A DNA stretch of 64,000 nucleotides from NCBI GenBank assembly GCA_016712045.1, contig JADJRV010000001.1, positions 62,001 to 126,000 of the forward strand. The letters are read 5' to 3'. Origin of the DNA: Chloracidobacterium sp. (GTDB taxonomy: Bacteria; Acidobacteriota; Blastocatellia; Pyrinomonadales; Pyrinomonadaceae). The position numbers and the translations under genes were made by a program. Shown piece by piece: positions 10,188 to 19,123 of the stretch (positions within the stretch are counted from its first letter, which is position 1; every line of letters starts with the position of its first letter). The notes under the pieces were generated by a model that was not told the DNA's origin, ran no database searches, and saw nothing but the letters and a program-made list of their open reading frames with translations.

Positions 10188-10544
10188 ATGGCAGCAGTTG
10201 CAGCACCTACATTTGAATTAAACGTTACCGAAGCGGCGGCGACCGAGATCAAGAAATTTCTCGCTACCGAAGATGACCTGCCGGAAACGGCCGGGCTCCG
10301 CGTCCGCGTTGTGCCGGGCGGATGTTCAGGTTTTCAGTACAGCCTCAACATTGAGGAAGATTCGCGTGCAGGCGATATGATCGTCGACAAATTTGGCATC
10401 AAGCTCTTTGTCGATATGTTTTCGGTGCAATACCTCAACGGCATCACCGTCGATCATACGACAAACATGATGGGCTCAGGATTCACATTCGAAAATCCAA
10501 ACGCAACCGGCGGCTGCGGCTGCGGAACGTCGTTCTCAGCCTAA
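10188..10544 (+). CDS. IscA/ErpA-family iron-sulfur cluster insertion protein
   Basis: A 118-residue A-type carrier. The three cluster ligands are present: C46 (VVPGGCSGFQYSL) and C110/C112 (GGCGCGTSF). GAGGAG at 10169-10174 provides a ribosome-binding site, with a rather long distance of about 13 bases to ATG. It lies directly after mrp, with ygfZ on the other side, so three Fe-S assembly factors are grouped. Whether it is the ErpA or IscA type cannot be told from the sequence alone. Confidence 0.92.
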   Translation: MAAVAAPTFELNVTEAAATEIKKFLATEDDLPETAGLRVRVVPGGCSGFQYSLNIEEDSRAGDMIVDKFGIKLFVDMFSVQYLNGITVDHTTNMMGSGFTFENPNATGGCGCGTSFSA

Positions 10545-10551
10545 ACTCTTT

Positions 10552-10626
10552 GCAGAAGCCTGCACGTAAGTAAGGGCGTAACATCCAACTTTAATGCTAA
10601 GCCCTCACTCACGTGCGGGCTTCCGC
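10552..10626. repeat. Palindromic REP-like element, copy 1
   Basis: Left arm GCAGAAGCCTGCACGTAAGT (then AAGGGC) and right arm GCCCTCACTCACGTGCGGGC (then TTCCGC) form a 26-bp imperfect inverted repeat with four transition differences, with a loop GTAACATCCAACTTTAATGCTAA shown here only in part by its word ACATCCAACTTTA. Related copies lie at 35970, 50913 and 56576. It follows the stop of the IscA-family gene and may also act as its terminator. Confidence 0.8.
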
Positions 10627-11040
10627 ATTTTAAATTGGAACCCGCTCCCGATTGAGTGTGTCTTGTCTTATCACAGGACAACTAAAGGGTGCTTAAAGGC
10701 AGAGTAGTGGGGCGGCGGGGCCTTTTCTATCATAAGGATAGAAAAGGCTCCGACACATCTCATCTCAATTGCCGGCAACTCATTTTCCGCTCTTACCATC
10801 TCAATCTCCGCCTCCCGACCTATAACAAACTCGATGCGATTGCATTTCGTTTGCTTATAGGTCATAATGTCTATAGTTAGTTTCACTAGCGTTAAAACAA
10901 GGGACACATTTTGAATAGTTAGCAAGGTCAGCATTTCTGATTTACTGGAATTCTTCGTGTGTTGGAGGTTTTTATTAATAGGTGACTAGATCACCGCCCT
11001 CCTCAGGTTCCCTGCCTCATAAGATTTTTGGAGTTACAGT
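10627..11040. other. Gene-free region with hairpins ahead of the NlpC/P60 gene
   Basis: No convincing gene is seen on either strand. Structural features are a perfect 12-bp inverted repeat GCCTTTTCTATC / GATAGAAAAGGC (10720-10731 and 10737-10748), a long stem GACCTATAA...TTATAGGTC extended by CAAAC/GTTTG (10817-10863), and the small palindrome GGTGACTAGATCACC (10981-10995). The last 60 bases form the leader of the downstream hydrolase. I could not match it to a riboswitch family. It could hold a small RNA. Confidence 0.45.
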
Positions 11041-11733
11041 TTGAAAGATTTAAAAAAGATATTTGTTCTGTCGTCATGTGTTCTTTTGGTTTCGGTATGC
11101 TTTACCGTCGCCGTTTCGGCCCAAGGCCGCGACCGTGTTGTTAAAACAACCGGTAGCCAGCCTACTAATATGCCGGCGGTACAACCAAAACCGCAGCCCG
11201 CCTCACGCCCCACACTATCAAACGATATTAAAGTAGTCCGCCAAGATCAGGCTTGGGAGCCGCTCGTAACAAATACGGCGTCATCCAAAGCGGTCAATGC
11301 ACCTCGTGGTCTAGTGTCCGCCGGCCGGACAGTTTACGGTATGGCAACCAGCGAGAGACTCGACAGGGCGATCAAAAACCGTTATGGGCTGCCATACCGG
11401 TACGGCTCAACGGGACCAAATTCGTATGACTGCTCAGGCTTTGTCTGGAGCTCGTTTCAAGAAGCAGGTATCTTTTTCACACGCGCAAGTGCACGCTCAT
11501 TATGGGCACAATCAGAGCCGGTTTATGGCGATGACCGTTTCAAATTTGGCACACTTGTCTTTTTTAACAACCTCGGCCACATGGGCATCGTCGCCGATGA
11601 GAATGGTTTCTATCAGGCATCGTCGAGCAAAGGCATCACCTACTCGCCATTTGCCGGTTACTGGTCAAGCCGCATCGTCGGCTATCGCAGACTAAAACCG
11701 GAAAGCGGTGCAATGCCGGAAGACAATCAGTAG
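11041..11733 (+). CDS. Exported NlpC/P60-family peptidoglycan hydrolase
   Basis: A 230-residue cell-wall endopeptidase. TTG at 11041 is the start, supported by GGAG at 11030-11033. A signal peptide (LSSCVLLVSVCFTVAVSAQG) is followed by a Pro/Thr linker and the C40 peptidase domain (about 95-225). Catalytic Cys131 lies in NSYDCSGFVWSSF and His180 in NLGHMGIV; Gln192 is the probable third polar residue. It probably cuts stem peptides in the periplasm. It stands alone, with a long structured leader and its own terminator. Confidence 0.88.
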   Translation: MKDLKKIFVLSSCVLLVSVCFTVAVSAQGRDRVVKTTGSQPTNMPAVQPKPQPASRPTLSNDIKVVRQDQAWEPLVTNTASSKAVNAPRGLVSAGRTVYGMATSERLDRAIKNRYGLPYRYGSTGPNSYDCSGFVWSSFQEAGIFFTRASARSLWAQSEPVYGDDRFKFGTLVFFNNLGHMGIVADENGFYQASSSKGITYSPFAGYWSSRIVGYRRLKPESGAMPEDNQ

Positions 11734-11751
11734 TAGTTTATTTTAATAAAC

Positions 11752-11784
11752 AAAAGCCCGGCGTTCGAAGAACACCGGGCTTTT
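11752..11784. terminator. Bidirectional rho-independent terminator
   Basis: AAAAGCCCGG / CCGGGCTTTT arms around a 13-base loop between the NlpC/P60 gene (+) and the small gene at 11804 (-). T runs exist on both strands, so it can serve both convergent transcripts. Confidence 0.85.
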
Positions 11785-11803
11785 CTAATTGTCGTAACAA
11801 TAT

Positions 11804-12013
11804 TTAGCTGACAAATCCTGGCCGCGACGGATGGTCTTTGATCTCATAAACGACGGCGATCTGACCAATAGCAACATACGCAACCTTTTCTTCCTCATCA
11901 CGCAGATAAAGCACACCGGATTTTACATCGACTACATCACCGCGAAACGACGCGTTTGTGCCGCATGAAACATCGATCTTTTTACCAAGCAATTGTTTTA
12001 GTAACTCTTCCAT
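11804..12013 (-). CDS. Small beta-rich protein (MM0924/DUF6897-like, tentative)
   Basis: A 69-residue protein: MEELLKQLLGKKIDVSCGTN, then GDVVDVKSGVLYLRDEEEKV and YVAIGQIAVVYEI. The pattern of short strands resembles a small Sm-like barrel, and I recall similar proteins under the names MM0924 family or DUF6897. It starts 12 bases after the biotin carboxylase stop, so it is the last gene of that minus-strand run. No function is known to me. Confidence 0.6.
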   Translation of the reverse strand: MEELLKQLLGKKIDVSCGTNASFRGDVVDVKSGVLYLRDEEEKVAYVAIGQIAVVYEIKDHPSRPGFVS

Positions 12014-12025
12014 ATCTCGATAGTA

Positions 12026-13539
12026 TCAAAAGCGGTTATTCATTGCCGACATTCTTCCCGTCAAGGCCCATTTGCTCGTCTTAGTTTCGCCGCTGGCCGC
12101 GGCAACCGAAACGCTCTTTTGCCTTTGTTTGTAAGCAAGTGCCGCAGCAACAGCCGCCATGTCGCGTGTCGCCTCATCGGGCTCGACCGCTTTTTTGCGT
12201 TCGTTAAATCCGGTGATAAAACCTGTGTCGAGATTGCCCTCGATAAAGACCGCATCGTTCATCACCTCGGGGAAAAACGCCAGCGTGGTTTTGATACCGC
12301 CAACCTCATATTCGGCCAGCGCCCGACGCATACGGTCGATCGCCTCGGGTCGATCTTTGCCGTAAACCGCGAGTTTGGAGATCATCGGGTCGTAATAGAT
12401 CGACACCTCGCAGCCCTCATAAACGCCGCCGTCATCGCGAACGCCGGGCCCCTGCGGAAGCCGCAAACGCGTTATCGTTCCAGGGCTTGGCATAAAATTG
12501 GCGTCCGGGTCTTCGGCATAAACGCGGCATTCGATGGCATGGCCTGTGAGTTTGATATCGTCCTGAGTGAACGAAAGCTTTTCACCCCACGCAACATTGA
12601 TCTGTTCGCGAACGAGATCGATGCCTGTGACAAGCTCGGTCACCGGATGCTCAACCTGTAGGCGAGTGTTCATCTCAAGAAAATAAAACGACTTATCGAG
12701 ATCCGAGACCAGAAACTCCACCGTTCCCGCACCGACATAATTAACGGCCTTTGCGACCTTGACGGCACACTCGCCCATTTCTTTTCTGAGCTTGGCCGAA
12801 TTGATCGGCGATGGAGCTTCCTCGATCACCTTCTGATGCCGACGCTGTATCGAACATTCGCGTTCGCCCAAATAAACGTGATTGCCGTGTGTATCCGAAA
12901 ATACCTGTATCTCAATGTGACGCGGGCGGACAACGGCCTTTTCGACATAAACGGCGTCATCGCCAAATCCCGCAAGTGCTTCGGACTGAGCCCCTCGAGC
13001 GCCGATTTGAGTTCGGATTCCTCAAAAACCAGCCGCATTCCCTTGCCGCCGCCACCGGCCGACGCTTTTAGCATCACCGGATAGCCGATCTCGTCAGCCG
13101 TCGATTTTGCCTCTTCAAACGAACGCAGCGGCTCGGTCGTCCCAGGAACGATCGGCACACCCGCCTCGATCGCGATCTTACGGGCCGACATCTTACCGCC
13201 CAAACCTTCCATCGCCTCGGGCAGCGGGCCGATAAACGTAATGCCTGCCTTAGTTACCTCGCGGACAAACTCGGCGTTCTCCGACAAAAATCCGTACCCC
13301 GGATGTATCGCCTCCGCACCCGACGCCTTCGCGACCTCGATGATCTTTTCCCAGCGAAGATAGCTCTCCGCCGACGACGGCGGCCCAATGTGATAAGACT
13401 CGTCCGCCATTCGCACATGCAAAGCCGCCTTATCCGCATCCGAATAAACCGCGACCGTGCCGATCTTCATCTCGCGACAAGCCCTGATGACACGACAGGC
13501 GATCTCGCCTCTGTTTGCTATGAGTATCTTTTTGAACAT
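12026..13539 (-). CDS. accC: Biotin carboxylase (AccC-type), one frameshift
   Basis: Carboxylates biotin with ATP and bicarbonate, the first half reaction of acetyl-CoA (or a related acyl-CoA) carboxylase. The N-terminus MFKKILIANRGEIACRVIRA and the ATP-grasp glycine loop KASAGGGGKGMRLV are in one frame; GERECSIQRRHQKVIEEAPS, FLEMNTRLQVEHPVTE and the C-terminal domain are in another. At 12991-12994 (CCCC on plus) one missing base separates them; adding it gives EGAQSEALAGFGDDAVYVEK without gaps. So this is very likely one intact gene of about 504 residues with a homopolymer error. It has a C-terminal extension compared with E. coli AccC. No biotin carrier gene is nearby; accD lies at 31.5 kb. 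Confidence 0.9.
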
Positions 13540-13826
13540 TACTCTACTATTGAGTTGTACTGATTTTTAGGGTCGAACCGTACACCTACCTTGGCTCCGG
13601 GGACATATTCACCGCCCCGCTGTTTTTGCTCATCGGTCAAAACGTCTGCTGATTCAAAATCGACGCCGTTCAATGTGTATACAAAAACAACCAGTTCTTG
13701 CCCGTCGCCATCGATCTTGGTATCAATGATCGTGCCGTCTGTGATGCGGCCGGTTTCAAGCAAATGCCGCCGCCGAGCATCCGGGTCGAAAGGTTTTCTC
13801 CCAAGTATCTTGTCAATGATTCCCAT
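13539..13826 (-). CDS. Small conserved-looking protein of unknown function
   Basis: A 95-residue protein (MGIIDKILGRKPFDPDARRR at the start, VVFVYTLNGVDFESADVLTD in the middle). It looks like a cytoplasmic beta-strand protein with a charged N-terminus, somewhat like DUF3592-type small proteins, but I cannot name the family. Its stop overlaps the accC start codon by one base (TAATG), so it is translationally linked to biotin carboxylase and belongs to the same operon. Confidence 0.6.
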   Translation of the reverse strand: MGIIDKILGRKPFDPDARRRHLLETGRITDGTIIDTKIDGDGQELVVFVYTLNGVDFESADVLTDEQKQRGGEYVPGAKVGVRFDPKNQYNSIVE

Positions 13827-13829
13827 TGT

Positions 13830-14258
13830 CTAATCCAGTTCGAGCGGCGGCTTGTCGTATTTTGCTCTAAGTTTGTTTATCGCAGATAGCACCGACGGAC
13901 GTTTGATAATTCTCGCTTCAAGCGGCCGCTTGCCCGGGATATCGAGAAAGATCAGTCCGAGCAATATCGTCAATATTCCCTGTCCGGGTACGCCGGGAAG
14001 CGACAATACAATGCCCAACGCGATGAGAATGACGCCAGCAATGTTCTTTGCGATGACCGCTCCCCAACGCACGAGCCACGGACTGTCGGGTAGAAAGTCT
14101 CTCTGATGGTCGGCGGCAAAATAACGCGGCGGTATCTTGACCATCACAAGGGCAAGAGCCCCAAAGCTGATAGCGAGGGAGCCGAGAAAAAGGCCGACCG
14201 TAATGCCGATACCACTCCAAGTGAGCGATTCCCAAAATGTTGTCAAACGTTCGATCAT
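13830..14258 (-). CDS. Small membrane protein with a PGPGW-like motif
   Basis: A 142-residue protein with two hydrophobic helices: GIGITVGLFLGSLAISFGAL (about 16-35) and the pair around VILIALGIVLSLPGVPGQGI. The segment LPGVPGQGILTILLGLIFLD resembles the PGPGW putative transmembrane family. Its start overlaps the CDP-alcohol phosphotransferase by four bases, so it may be a membrane partner of that enzyme. Function unknown. Confidence 0.65.
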   Translation of the reverse strand: MIERLTTFWESLTWSGIGITVGLFLGSLAISFGALALVMVKIPPRYFAADHQRDFLPDSPWLVRWGAVIAKNIAGVILIALGIVLSLPGVPGQGILTILLGLIFLDIPGKRPLEARIIKRPSVLSAINKLRAKYDKPPLELD

Positions 14259-14905
14259 TCGGCAGGACTCACTTCATCCATTGCCCGCAATTCGCGGCGG
14301 ATATAGACCATTCGCTGCACAAGCGTCCACATCGACCCGATCGCGAGCACCCACAGCACCTGCGGCATACGGTTGGCGAGGAAATGATCCGATTCCCAGT
14401 TCCATGTCGAAAGGGCACCGATGATAAACAGTACAACGCGTTCCGGACGCTGTAGAAAACCGACATTTGCCTTAACACCAAGCCCCTCGCTGCGGGCAGT
14501 CGTATAACTTACGAGTACCGATGCGATCATTCCTGCACCAGCGAGAAATACGTTTAGTGTCGAATGATACTCAGTCAAACGGGCATAAAAGATCATGATG
14601 CCCATAAACGAGCCCATGTCGGACAGACGGTCGAGCGTCGAATCGAGAAAGCTGCCGTATTTGGTGACGCGGCCCGATAGTCTTGCGACCCCGCCGTCGA
14701 GCATGTCAAAAAGGTTTGCAAAGATCAGTACGATACCGGCCCAGAAAAATTCGCCAAAGCCAAACAGCACGCCGCAGCCAAGATTGATCGTCACGCCGAT
14801 CAACGTCAGCACATTTGGCGGAATGCCGGCGGACGCTAATCCCCGCACCATCGCATTGATGATGCTCATCGCACCGCGCCCTATGTTTGCACCTATTCCA
14901 AGCAT
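14255..14905 (-). CDS. CDP-alcohol phosphatidyltransferase
   Basis: A 216-residue membrane enzyme that transfers a phosphatidyl group from CDP-diacylglycerol to an alcohol, or a related CDP-alcohol reaction. The full catalytic signature D-G-x2-A-R-x8-G-x3-D-x3-D is present as DGGVARLSGRVTKYGSFLDS with the final D in LDRLSD. About five helices surround it. It sits between greA and the PGPGW-like gene, with short gaps. Phosphatidylglycerophosphate or phosphatidylinositol-phosphate synthesis are both possible products; the sequence does not decide. Confidence 0.88.
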   Translation of the reverse strand: MLGIGANIGRGAMSIINAMVRGLASAGIPPNVLTLIGVTINLGCGVLFGFGEFFWAGIVLIFANLFDMLDGGVARLSGRVTKYGSFLDSTLDRLSDMGSFMGIMIFYARLTEYHSTLNVFLAGAGMIASVLVSYTTARSEGLGVKANVGFLQRPERVVLFIIGALSTWNWESDHFLANRMPQVLWVLAIGSMWTLVQRMVYIRRELRAMDEVSPAE

Positions 14906-14908
14906 TGA

Positions 14909-15379
14909 TTAGTCAGCTTTTTCGTGGATCGTAGTCAACCGGCTGATCTCAAAATTACGCCAGCCGTTCGGCGTTTTGACCTTGATCTCGTCGCCCTCTT
15001 GTTTGCCCATCAGAGCCTGTCCGATCGGCGAAACGGTGGAGATCAGCCCGTTGTCACGATCACTTTCCTCGGACGTGACGAGACGGTATTTTATCTTTTC
15101 TTCTTTCTCAAGGTCATATAAAACAACATTCGAGCCGTACGCAACGCGGTCGGTCGGGATCTTTGACAGGTCGATCGAATCTACCTCGATCATCCGCTGC
15201 TGCAGCATGCTGATACGGGCCTGGACCATCGACTGACGATCTTTCGCAGCCTTATATTCGGCGTTTTCTTTCAGATCACCAAACTCGCGCGCGTGCTGGA
15301 TGTGTTTTGGCAATTCAAAATGCAGCTCGTGCTCGAGCTTATCAAGCTCAGCCCGCAACTTTTTCTTAACTTCTTCCAT
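14909..15379 (-). CDS. greA: Transcription elongation factor GreA
   Basis: A 156-residue GreA/GreB protein that stimulates cleavage of backtracked RNA in RNA polymerase. The N-terminal coiled coil (1-75) contains AREFGDLKENAEYKAAKDRQ, whose acidic tip residues (D, E) are the cleavage-active ones; the C-terminal FKBP-like domain contains VSPIGQALMGKQEGDEIKVK. Length is the normal one for GreA (about 158). It lies 11 bases downstream of pfkA on the same strand. Confidence 0.96.
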   Translation of the reverse strand: MEEVKKKLRAELDKLEHELHFELPKHIQHAREFGDLKENAEYKAAKDRQSMVQARISMLQQRMIEVDSIDLSKIPTDRVAYGSNVVLYDLEKEEKIKYRLVTSEESDRDNGLISTVSPIGQALMGKQEGDEIKVKTPNGWRNFEISRLTTIHEKAD

Positions 15380-15390
15380 AAAAACCTGAC

Positions 15391-16518
15391 CTATTTTACG
15401 CCGTTCGACCTACTTTCATAAAGCGATGACTCGCCGTGCTTTGCTTCTTTCGGAGCGGCAAACGAAATACCGATGTCGCGTGCCGTGCGGACAAGCTGTC
15501 CGTCGACCTGCACTGTCTTAATATTGGTGCAAGCCTCTGACAGAGGCACCGTCACGACCGTCCCAGCCTGCAAAGCGACCATTTTACCTTTTTCACCACT
15601 CGCAAGTGCCCGTACGGCACACGCTCCAAAGTTTGTCCCGAGCATCCGATCAAAAGCATTTGGGCTGCCGCCGCGTTGCAGATGTCCGAGTACGACACAT
15701 CGCGATTCTTTACGCGTCAGTTCCTCGATACGGCTGGTGATCGAAACGCCGATACCGCCAAGCCGCATCTCTTTCTGGTCCTGGTACAGCTCCGACTTGC
15801 CGACCTCAAGAGCTCCTTCGGCGACGACGATATTTGTAAATCGCGAACCGCTACGTTCCCGCGACTCGACCTTTTTCGCGATAGACTCAAGCGAAAACGG
15901 AATCTCCGGGATCAGAATAATATCCGCACTACCCGCAAGTCCCGCGTGCAGAGCGATCCAACCCGTGTTGCGTCCCATCACCTCAAGGATCATCACACGA
16001 TCATGCGACGCTGCGGTCGTGTGCAACCGGTCGAGTGCCTCGGTCGCGATGTCGATCGCGGTCATAAAACCAAACGTCAGCTCGGTCGCAGCCAGATCGT
16101 TGTCGATCGTTTTTGGTACGCCGATAACGGGAAAGCCGCGTTTGTGAAACTCCTCGGCAATCGCCAGCGTCCCTTCGCCGCCGATGACGACTAGCGCTTC
16201 GATGCCGAGGATATCAAGATTTGCCAGTGCCTCGCTGATCGGCATTTGGGGAAAATTCGGCTTGCCGTCGACCATTTTGACGAACGAGCCGCGATTTCGC
16301 GTCCCCAAAATCGTCCCGCCCCTTGGCAGCAATCCGCTGACACTCCGGGTCGTCAACTTTACCGTATGCGTCTCGCCGAGGATGCCCTCAAAGCTGTCCT
16401 CGATGCCGATACAGCTCATCCCAAATTCGCCGACGGCCGTCCGCACCACAGCCCGTATCGCTGCATTTAATCCCGGTGCGTCACCTCCCCCGGTCAGGAT
16501 ACCGATCTGCTTGTACAT
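15391..16518 (-). CDS. pfkA: 6-phosphofructokinase
   Basis: Phosphorylates fructose 6-phosphate in glycolysis. I choose the ATG at 16516-16518, which gives MYKQIGILTGGGDAPGLNAA. Catalytic region VIGVPKTIDNDLAATELTFG with the essential Asp, allosteric/substrate region DRVMILEVMGRNTGWIALHA. The two residues that usually tell donors apart are Gly (GGEGTL) and Lys (PKTIDND). Gly at the first position argues for ATP, while Lys at the second is typical of PPi enzymes; the mixed pair is known to me from group III ATP-PFKs. At about 375 residues it is longer than E. coli PfkA (320), consistent with that group. Confidence 0.92.
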   Translation of the reverse strand: MYKQIGILTGGGDAPGLNAAIRAVVRTAVGEFGMSCIGIEDSFEGILGETHTVKLTTRSVSGLLPRGGTILGTRNRGSFVKMVDGKPNFPQMPISEALANLDILGIEALVVIGGEGTLAIAEEFHKRGFPVIGVPKTIDNDLAATELTFGFMTAIDIATEALDRLHTTAASHDRVMILEVMGRNTGWIALHAGLAGSADIILIPEIPFSLESIAKKVESRERSGSRFTNIVVAEGALEVGKSELYQDQKEMRLGGIGVSITSRIEELTRKESRCVVLGHLQRGGSPNAFDRMLGTNFGACAVRALASGEKGKMVALQAGTVVTVPLSEACTNIKTVQVDGQLVRTARDIGISFAAPKEAKHGESSLYESRSNGVK

Positions 16519-16587
16519 ATAAAAATCTAGTCCGTGAAGCAAAAGGTTATTTTACTCCACGGACTTACAAATTAGAAACGTGAATAT

Positions 16588-18219
16588 TTATGTGCGTTTC
16601 GCTGAGTTCGCCACCAAGCCGCTCGCCTGTGCCATTGCCTCGATCGCTTTGAGCACTTGAGGGTCAGCCTCAAGCAAAACCTGCACTCCCGCCTCGTTCG
16701 AATAATTGGCCGTCGCAAGCTCTTCGCGCAGACGCATCCGAGCATATTCGCTCTGGCTATTGATGTTCTCCGCCGTCAGTCCGCTCTTTGGGTCTGCCGC
16801 AGCAAACGAGCGAAAAGCCTCAAAAATACGGTCGGTTATCGCAAATTCATTTGGAACTAGCGAGACCTTAAAATTCTGTTTCTCGACGCGGAATGTATCG
16901 AGTCCCGCGATCTTTCCCGCCACGAGCTGCCGCGTAAAATAGAACGCCGCCTCGTTTATTCTTCCCTTGACCGGAGCAAATGGCTGCGGAGCGACGACAA
17001 TGTCAGGCTCGATACCACGGCCTCCATACAATGTGCGGCCGTTCGCCGCCGTTACGGGGCTGCCCGCCGGTTTTGGCTTGACGTCCAAGTCGGCATTTTC
17101 GGGTGAGTCCTCACCGTGAGTGTAGTAATCGTAGATCGAGCCGCTTGAATAATCACGTTGCAGCGAACGGCCAAACGGCGTGTAATATCGAGCCGTCGTC
17201 AGCGTAACACCCGTGCCGTACGGCGTGCGAAAGACACGCTGCACGAGTCCCTTGCCAAAGCTGTCGCTGCCGACGATGACCCCGCGGTCGTAATCCTGTA
17301 TCGCACCGGCGACGATCTCCGACGCCGATGCCGAGCCGCCGTTTATCATTACGACGAGTGGCATATTTTCGATCTTGCCGCCCGTGGCGCGTAATTCACG
17401 CCCGGTCGTCGCCTTGGCTCCCTTTACCGAGACCACCGTCTGCCCGCCATCGACAAATTTACTCGTGACCGCAATTGCCTGATCGAGAATGCCGCCCGGA
17501 TTGCCGCGAAGGTCGAGGATGATGCTCTTCATCCCCTGTTTTTTCAACTCGTCCATCGCGATCGACAGCTCTTCGCCGGTCGTCTGCTGAAATCCGCCGG
17601 TCAGCCCAACATAGCCGATATTGTTCGGCAGCATGAAATAATTTCGGATCGACGGCAGCGGCACACCGCCGCGAACTATCTCATAATCAACCGGTGTCTG
17701 TGACCCGACGCGTTCGACCTGCACCTTGACGCTTGTGCCACGCTCGCCGCGAACATTTTTCGAAACCTCGGCGCTCGTCCATTCCTTAGCATCCTTACCC
17801 GCGACCGTCACAAACCTGTCGCCGTAGCGAAGCCCCGCCTTATCCGCCGGAGTATTTGGCACGACCGACTGCACATAAACGCCGTCGCGATGCTGCAATA
17901 TCGACACGCCAATGCCGTAAAACTGCGACGATTGCTCTTCGTCAAGCTTTCGCAACTCATCGCGTGAAAAGAACGACGAATGCGGATCAAGCGTCCAGAG
18001 CATCGCCTGCATCGATTGGTCGGTCAGCTTTTCGTGATTGATCGCCCCGGCGTAATTTTCATCGACGACATCGAGTATTTCCTTGTAATCGGCCGTCACG
18101 CGCTCATTGGTCACGGCCGTGCCGGACGCGGATCGCGTGGGCAATTTTCCGACGAGTCCGCCGACAACCGCTCCGATGACGATCACCACACCGGCTATCA
18201 ATGCAAAATATCTATTCAT
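16588..18219 (-). CDS. S41-family C-terminal processing peptidase with PDZ domain
   Basis: A 543-residue periplasmic protease anchored by an N-terminal helix (ALIAGVVIVIGAVVGGLVG). I take the ATG at 18217-18219; a TTG nine codons earlier encodes a similar-looking peptide and cannot be excluded. The PDZ domain spans about 95-180 (GIGVSILQHRDGVYVQSVVP, DKAGLRYGDRFVTVAG). The protease core has the serine in GGSASASEIVAGAIQDYD (about 294-311) and the lysine in SFGKGLVQ (about 323). It may trim or degrade envelope proteins, as CtpA/Prc do. Its natural substrates are unknown. Confidence 0.9.
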   Translation of the reverse strand: MNRYFALIAGVVIVIGAVVGGLVGKLPTRSASGTAVTNERVTADYKEILDVVDENYAGAINHEKLTDQSMQAMLWTLDPHSSFFSRDELRKLDEEQSSQFYGIGVSILQHRDGVYVQSVVPNTPADKAGLRYGDRFVTVAGKDAKEWTSAEVSKNVRGERGTSVKVQVERVGSQTPVDYEIVRGGVPLPSIRNYFMLPNNIGYVGLTGGFQQTTGEELSIAMDELKKQGMKSIILDLRGNPGGILDQAIAVTSKFVDGGQTVVSVKGAKATTGRELRATGGKIENMPLVVMINGGSASASEIVAGAIQDYDRGVIVGSDSFGKGLVQRVFRTPYGTGVTLTTARYYTPFGRSLQRDYSSGSIYDYYTHGEDSPENADLDVKPKPAGSPVTAANGRTLYGGRGIEPDIVVAPQPFAPVKGRINEAAFYFTRQLVAGKIAGLDTFRVEKQNFKVSLVPNEFAITDRIFEAFRSFAAADPKSGLTAENINSQSEYARMRLREELATANYSNEAGVQVLLEADPQVLKAIEAMAQASGLVANSAKRT

Positions 18220-18361
18220 AAACCCTAAAAACGAATACCTATTCAATATATCATAGACTCTGTAAGTTACATTTTCGTTGGCTTTAACCCGCGAGCCGCA
18301 TCTAATTTCACGGCAAATTTACTTTTCGGTGTCAAAAATTTACCATTAGCTTTTTGCAAAA

Positions 18362-19108
18362 ATGAAACCATCTGCTTCCATCGTCATCCCGGCCTATAAC
18401 GAAAGCGAGCGAATCGTCACTCCGCTTCGCACGATCCTCGATTTTGTCGAGGCATCTGAGACCGCCTACGAGGTCATCGTCGTCGATGACGGTTCGTCCG
18501 ATGACACTGCCGATGTCGCTCGTCGAATCTTTGGTGAACACCCTAGCGTCGTCACCAACGTTATTAGATACGAAAAAAACCGTGGTAAAGGTTTCGCCGT
18601 AAATACCGGCCTGCAAGCAGCAAACGCTGACATCGCCGTTTTCACCGACGCCGACCTCTCGACCCCGATCACCGAGATCGACAAACTCGTCGCCCCGATA
18701 ACGGAAGGCAAATATGACGTTACATTTGGCTCACGTGCCCTCGACCGTTCTTTAATTGGCACACACCAGTCGTGGCTGCGTGAGAACGGCGGCCGCGTTA
18801 TCAATTTCATGATCCGCACAATGTCTGGGCTTAACTTTGCCGATACTCAATGCGGATTCAAAGCATTTAACATGGTCAAATTTCGCCCGCTGCTCGATGT
18901 TATGGCGATCGACCGTTTTGGCTTCGACATCGAATTTCTTTACGTCGCAAATTACCACGGCTTAAGTCTCGCCGAGATCCCAGTCCGTTGGAACGACGTC
19001 GCCGGATCAAAGGTCAGCCCTTTCCGCGACACACGGCGAATGATGGGCGAGCTCGCTCAGATCCGCCGCAATGCGAAGAAAGGTATGTATGATTTAGCCG
19101 CAAAATAG
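18362..19108 (+). CDS. Family 2 glycosyltransferase, dolichyl/polyprenyl-phosphate glucosyltransferase-like
   Basis: A 248-residue GT-A enzyme. SASIVIPAYNESERI opens the nucleotide-sugar fold, VDDGSSDDTADVARR and FTDADLSTP give the acidic metal-binding residues, and NFADTQCGFKAFNM with RFGFDIEFLYVAN are typical for DPG/DPM-synthase-like members. No C-terminal membrane helices are present. It probably makes a polyprenyl-phosphate sugar for glycan or glycoprotein assembly. It precedes the DUF433/DUF5615 pair by 15 bases. Sugar specificity is not readable. Confidence 0.85.
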   Translation: MKPSASIVIPAYNESERIVTPLRTILDFVEASETAYEVIVVDDGSSDDTADVARRIFGEHPSVVTNVIRYEKNRGKGFAVNTGLQAANADIAVFTDADLSTPITEIDKLVAPITEGKYDVTFGSRALDRSLIGTHQSWLRENGGRVINFMIRTMSGLNFADTQCGFKAFNMVKFRPLLDVMAIDRFGFDIEFLYVANYHGLSLAEIPVRWNDVAGSKVSPFRDTRRMMGELAQIRRNAKKGMYDLAAK

Positions 19109-19123
19109 GCGTATAATGTTCGT

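Noticed and set aside
10671..10934. 87-residue minus-strand frame in the region before the NlpC/P60 gene
   Set aside because: It has no family resemblance and no ribosome-binding site, and it spans two inverted repeats.
10940..11040. Possible c-di-AMP (ydaO) riboswitch before the cell-wall hydrolase
   Set aside because: Some words look similar on the minus strand, but the conserved core in the right order and orientation is missing.
12026..13539. accC as a pseudogene
   Set aside because: One base in a C/G run restores the full protein, the gene is normally essential, and many other genes here show the same type of homopolymer error.
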